Assembly: GCA_029961685.1 (NCBI GenBank)
Contig: JARWKL010000016.1
Location: 8,510,358-8,574,357 of the forward strand
DNA: 64,000 bases
From: Aristolochia californica
Lineage: Eukaryota > Streptophyta > Magnoliopsida > Piperales > Aristolochiaceae
Direction: 5' to 3'
Made by a program: the position numbers and the translations under genes. The notes beneath the pieces were generated by a model. That model was not told where the DNA came from. It saw only the letters and a program-made list of their open reading frames with translations, and searched no databases. Positions 61,595 to 64,000 of this stretch are shown here, piece by piece; positions within the stretch are counted from its first letter, which is position 1; the number at the start of each line of letters is the position of its first letter.

Positions 61595-64000
61595 TAGGCG
61601 TTCAGTTTTAGTGCGTGAAATAATTTTCAAATTTTTTTTTGAATTCATGAACTCTAAAATTTTCATTTTGTTTACGAGAAAAAATGGGAGAGTGAAAACT
61701 GAAGTTTGGATCAGAAAACAAATTTGAGCATCCAAGATGGAAATGCACAAATGCTAATACAGATAGTTCCAAAAAGTATCTACGATTGTTAAGGATAGGC
61801 GAAAAGTGGGTTGTTATGCTCTGGTAAATATCCAACCACTTGAGAATTTGATTTTTTCCACTCCTAGAATGTTTTGCATCATTAGGTCCACTTGCATCCT
61901 CAACATGTTTCTGGCATGCATATCCACCACATTTTAAGCATGTTAGGATCAGTTACAAGTCCCTTTCCAATAAAATTCCACCAATCTTATTATTAGTGGT
62001 TGTACTAGTGGAATCTCCCAAAGATGGATAACAAAACCTTGCGGTTCATTTTTTGTGCATGAAATAATTTTCAATTTTTTTTTGCATACATGAACTCTAA
62101 AATCATCATTTTGTTATGCCTTAATATCTTTTTTGTTTACAAGAAAGAATGGGAGAGTGAAAACTCAAGTTTGGATCTGAAAACAAATTTGGGCATCCAA
62201 GATGGAAATGCACAAATGTTGAGTGAGATAGTTCTAAAACGTATCTGTCATTTTTAAGGATGGGCAAAAAGTGTGTTTTTTGGCTCTAGTAAATATCCAA
62301 CCACTTGAGAATTTGATTTTTTCCACTCCTTGAAATTTTTGGATCATTAGGTCTACTAGCATCCTCAACATGTTTCTGGCATGCATATCCACCACATTTA
62401 AAGCATGTTCGGATCAGTTACAAGTCCCTTTCCAATAAAATTCCACCCATCTTATTATTAGTGGTTGTACTAATGGAATCTCCCAAACATGGATAATAAA
62501 ACCTTGGAGTTCATTTTTAGTTCGTGAAATAATTTTCAAATTTTTTTTTGCTTACATGAACTTTAAAATTTTTATTTTGTTTTTCGAGAAAAAATGGGAG
62601 AGTGAAAACTAAAGTTTCGATCTGAAAACAAATTTGAGCATCCAAGATGGAAATGCACAAATGCTGATAGAGATAGTTCCAAAAAGTATCTACGATTTTT
62701 AAGGATAGGTGAAAAGTGGGTTGTTATGCTCTGGTAAATATCCAACCACTTGAGAATTTGATTTTTTCCACTCCTTGAAAATTTTGGTTCATTAGGTCCA
62801 CTTGCATCCTCAACATGTTTCTGGCATGCATATCCACCACATTTAAAGCATGTTAGGATCAGTTACAAGTCCCTTTCCTATAAAATTCCACCTAGCTTAT
62901 TATTAGGGGTTCTACTAGTGGAATCTCCCAAACACTGATAACAAAAACTTGGCGTTCATTTTTAGTGCGTGAAATAATTTTCAAAATTTTTTTTGCATTC
63001 ATGAACTATAAAATTTTCATTTTGTTTACGAGAAAAAATGGGAGAGTGAAAACTGAAGTTTGGATCAGAAAATAAATTTGAGCATCCAAGATGGAAATGC
63101 ACAAATGCTGATAGAGATAGTTCCTAAAAGTATCTACGATTGTTAAGGATAGGCGAAAAGTGGGTTGTTATGCTTTGGTAAATACCCAACCACTTGAGAA
63201 TTTGATTTTTTCCACTCCTTGAAATTTTTGGATCATTAGGTCCATTTGCATCCTCAACATGTTTCTGGCATGCATATCCACCACATTTAAAGCATGTTAG
63301 GATCAGTTACAAGTCCCTTTCCTATAAAATTCCACCAAGCTTAATATTAGGGGTTGTACTAGTGGAATCTCCCAAACATGGATAACAAAACCTTGGAGTT
63401 CATTTTTAGTGCGTGAAATAATTTTGAAATTTTTTTTTGCATACATGAACTCTAAAATTTTCATTTTGTTATGCCTTAATATTTTTTTTGTTTACGTGAA
63501 AGAACGGGAGAGTGAAAACTCAAGTTTGGATCTGAAAACAAATTTGGGCATCCAAGATGGAAATGCACAAATGCTGAGTGAGATAGTTCTAAAACGTATC
63601 TGTCATTTTTAAGGATGGGCAACAAGTGGGTTTTTTGGCTCTGGTAAATATCCAACCACTTGAGAATTTGATTTTTTCCACTCGTTGAAATTTTTGGATC
63701 ATTAGGTCTACTAGCATCCTCAACATGTTTCTGGCAAGCATATCCACCACATTTAAAGAATGTTAGGATCAGTTACAAGTCCCTTTCCATTAAAATTACA
63801 CCAAGCTTATTATTAGGGGTTGTACTAGTGGAATCCCCCAAACATGGATAAGAAAACCTTGGAGTTCATTTTTAGTGTGTGAAATAATATTAAAATTTTT
63901 TGTTGCACACATGAACTCTAAAATTTTCATTTCGTTTACGAGAAAAAATGGGAGAGTGAAAACTGAAGTTTGGATCTGAAAACAAATTTGAGCATCCAAG
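61560..64000 (+). repeat. Second family I block, partial copy of 6.84-11.53 kb
   Basis: Monomers B at 61560, A-like at 62004, B at 62469, B at 62914, A at 63358 and B at 63824 (cut by the window end). 61590-62145 matches 6870-7425 (offset 54720). About 62146-63410 matches 7893-9157 (offset 54252). From about 63487 on it matches from 11016 (offset about 52471). Two losses relative to the first copy follow: about 467 bp, one monomer, and about 1782 bp, exactly the C1-C2-A-B unit. The 62004 copy is therefore a hybrid of the monomers at 7284 and 7751. Identity to the first block is very high, with rare point changes. Confidence 0.9.

Larger units (their letters stand above)
1..64000. repeat. AT-rich tandem satellite array, ~465-bp monomer, filling the window
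   Basis: Every part of the window is a copy of one monomer of about 465 bp. I tracked the core ACTAGT (or its mutated equivalent) through the window and found 141 anchors: 14 in minus orientation and 127 in plus. No gap between anchors is large enough for an inserted element; the largest is 518 bp and is explained by a 52-bp internal duplication. Most monomers carry a HindIII site (AAGCTT) about 20 bp before the anchor, and many carry a SphI/NsiI-like GCATGCAT about 85 bp before it. G+C looks like roughly one third by eye, not computed. No gene, tRNA, rRNA, transposon terminus, LTR or telomeric array was seen. Seen directly: the periodicity. Inferred: a non-coding heterochromatic satellite of a eukaryote, possibly a plant. 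Satellites with monomers of several hundred bp are known from plants, but I cannot assign this one. Confidence 0.98.

Noticed and set aside
62584..62610. CENP-B-box-like wording (TTTCGAGAAAAAATGGGAG; also ACGTGAAAGAACGGG near 9240)
   Set aside because: The required bases are not at the right spacing; TTCG and the G-run are one base too far apart or the central A is missing, so no true box was found.
1..64000. CRISPR array, tRNA/rRNA genes, bacterial promoters or operons
   Set aside because: The repeat unit is about 465 bp with no short repeat-spacer layout. No cloverleaf or rRNA motif was recognised, and there is no coding density of a bacterial kind.

Overview
The whole 64-kb window is one uninterrupted AT-rich tandem satellite array. 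I found no credible protein gene, RNA gene, transposon or single-copy sequence. The monomer is about 465 bp. Using the SpeI-like core ACTAGT as a phase marker, I located 141 monomer anchors. Almost all adjacent anchors lie 412-471 bp apart; the exceptions are one interval of 518 bp, one of 62 bp, and the 123 bp across an inversion. This organisation points to a repeat-rich eukaryotic chromosome, such as a centromeric, pericentromeric, subtelomeric or knob-like block. A plant is my best guess, but species and chromosomal position cannot be told from the sequence.

Reading direction used here: 'forward' means ACTAGT followed by GGAATCTCCC. Layout: (1) 1-6368, full-length monomers on the minus strand. 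(2) A head-to-head inversion junction at 6367-6368. (3) 6369-25197, 'family I' on the plus strand, built from length classes A (about 465 bp), B (about 443 bp, 22-bp deletion) and C1/C2 (about 435 bp, 30-bp deletion). These form a higher-order repeat A-B-C1-C2 of about 1.78 kb, and locally an A-B dimer of 908 bp that is triplicated almost perfectly. (4) 25198-61559, 'family II', plus strand, nearly all full-length monomers. It contains 2-mer and 5-mer local duplications (about 0.93 and 2.3 kb) and larger segment copies 8.4, 10.2 and 19.1 kb apart. (5) 61560-64000, family I again. It is a close copy of 6.84-11.53 kb that lacks one monomer and one complete four-monomer unit.

The window works as a record of satellite evolution. 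Short deletions between direct repeats created new length classes, unequal exchange in register assembled and expanded higher-order units, out-of-register joins left scars (62 bp, 52 bp), and an inversion split the array. No classical new biological system was seen. The notable content is this multi-scale structure. All coordinates were read by eye: anchors should be good to 1-2 bp, and edges of duplicated segments to tens of bp or more.
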